64,000 nucleotides of DNA, taken from positions 1 through 64,000 of the forward strand of contig JASPKZ010010210.1 of the NCBI GenBank assembly GCA_030220185.1. Direction: 5' to 3'. Positions within the stretch are counted from its first letter, which is position 1. Each line of letters begins with the position of its first letter. Under the pieces are notes generated by a model that was not told where the DNA came from, made no database searches, and saw only the letters and a list, made by a program, of their open reading frames with translations. Source of the stretch: Diploptera punctata (Eukaryota; Arthropoda; Insecta; Blattodea; Blaberidae). Position numbers and translations under genes: made by a program. Below, piece after piece: positions 63,545 to 64,000 of this stretch.

Positions 63545-64000
63545 CAACTGGTTTTAGCGCAAGACAATTTTGATATGGAATTCATGATAAAAAGGTTGAA
63601 AATCACATATGAATCATGGGGTCTCACAGTAAATTTACAAAAAACAGAATATCTGGCAATAAATAGCAATGAAAGAGAAAATTTAGTATTGGAAGATGGA
63701 ATCCAAAGGAAAGCAATTGAAACAATCTAAATATTTGGGAAGGAGTATGGATAACAGCGAAGGTATAGGCAAAGAGAACATAAAAACCATAGAATTGAAT
63801 TGAGTAGCAAAATAATATCATCATCATTAAATTCCATATGGTGGGCTAAGCATATTGGGAAAGACACACAAAAAAATATATTGGTAAAAACAGTGGTGGA
63901 AATCTGGTGCAATGGAACGGAAGTGAGGTATGGACAATCCATAAGTACTACAAGAATAGACTAATAGCTCTAGAAATGGATTCTTTACGAAAGAAGTGCC
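63545..64000 (+). mobile_element. LINE RT fragment, runs off the window
   Basis: Plus strand: FADDQLVLAQDNFDMEFMIK (motif C), TYESWGLTVNLQKTEYLAIN, a stop and frame change near IETIKYLG, then KIISSSLNSIWW and a GSEVWTIHKYYKNRLIALEM block in a shifted frame. It is most like the RT fragment at 57716-58510. The 3' end is outside the window. Confidence 0.85.

Overview
This 64-kb window looks like a stretch of a large, AT-rich, repeat-dense insect genome. I infer an insect, possibly a cockroach- or termite-like polyneopteran, from the mix of non-LTR retrotransposons, Penelope-like elements, tRNA-derived SINEs, hAT- and mariner-type DNA elements, a tRNA-Tyr-like gene with an intron, and eukaryote-style nested insertions. 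The species call is an inference. There are no operons, ribosome-binding sites, CRISPR arrays or bacterial genes. I find no intact host protein-coding gene. The only hint of host coding sequence is one possible exon near 39.9-40.05 kb.

Local family names used below. M1: AT-rich ~750-bp element starting with an imperfect hairpin (sides TAATGCCACGAGTG and TGCCACTCTTG) and ending GCATGAGTTAAATAG. M2: ~480-bp element with long inverted ends reading CCTGTTCGCTCTTAAAG. S1-S5: five tRNA-derived SINE families. LINE-A, LINE-B, LINE-C: recurring non-LTR retrotransposon families, each known here only from its reverse-transcriptase (RT) 3' half. PLE-1 and PLE-2: two Penelope-like families whose ends carry hammerhead-ribozyme-like folds.

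Layout. 0-6 kb: LINE-B fragment, tRNA-Tyr-like gene, two fold-backs, SINEs, a PLE-1 copy with a GIY-YIG endonuclease remnant, LINE-A. 6-12.5 kb: M1, a long-TIR element, SINEs, LINE-C, an M2 copy split by a PLE-2 fold-back with an 11-bp target duplication, and an RT fragment. 13-17 kb: an M1 copy holding both a young S3 SINE and a PLE-1 copy, then a composite of two M1 copies. 17-19.4 kb: RT-like fragments, one of them inside a 1.41-kb hAT-like element with perfect 8-bp target duplications. 20-31 kb: M1 copies (one splitting an RT gene), a mariner-like element with transposase remnants, a SINE and mostly unrecognised AT-rich DNA. 31-37.4 kb: SINE S4, several LINE-A pieces, an intact M2, and a LINE split by a PLE-1 fold-back. 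37.9-42.6 kb: two loci of an unusual tRNA-like / spacer / tRNA-like element, a TIR element, the possible exon and two LINE fragments. 43-46 kb: an SINE S3 interrupted by a 744-bp hAT-like element, and an inverted partial second copy. 46-58.8 kb: LINE, SINE and microsatellite debris. 58.8-63.1 kb: an M1 copy split by a ~3.5-kb CR1-group-like LINE with recognisable endonuclease and RT. The window ends in another RT fragment.

The sequence works as a record of layered transposition, not as a functional gene set. Target-site duplications give insertion order at many places. The most notable signals are the tRNA-like/spacer/tRNA-like elements, the hammerhead-like folds in both Penelope-like families, and the M1 family, whose ends do not match and which is always bordered by TCA.
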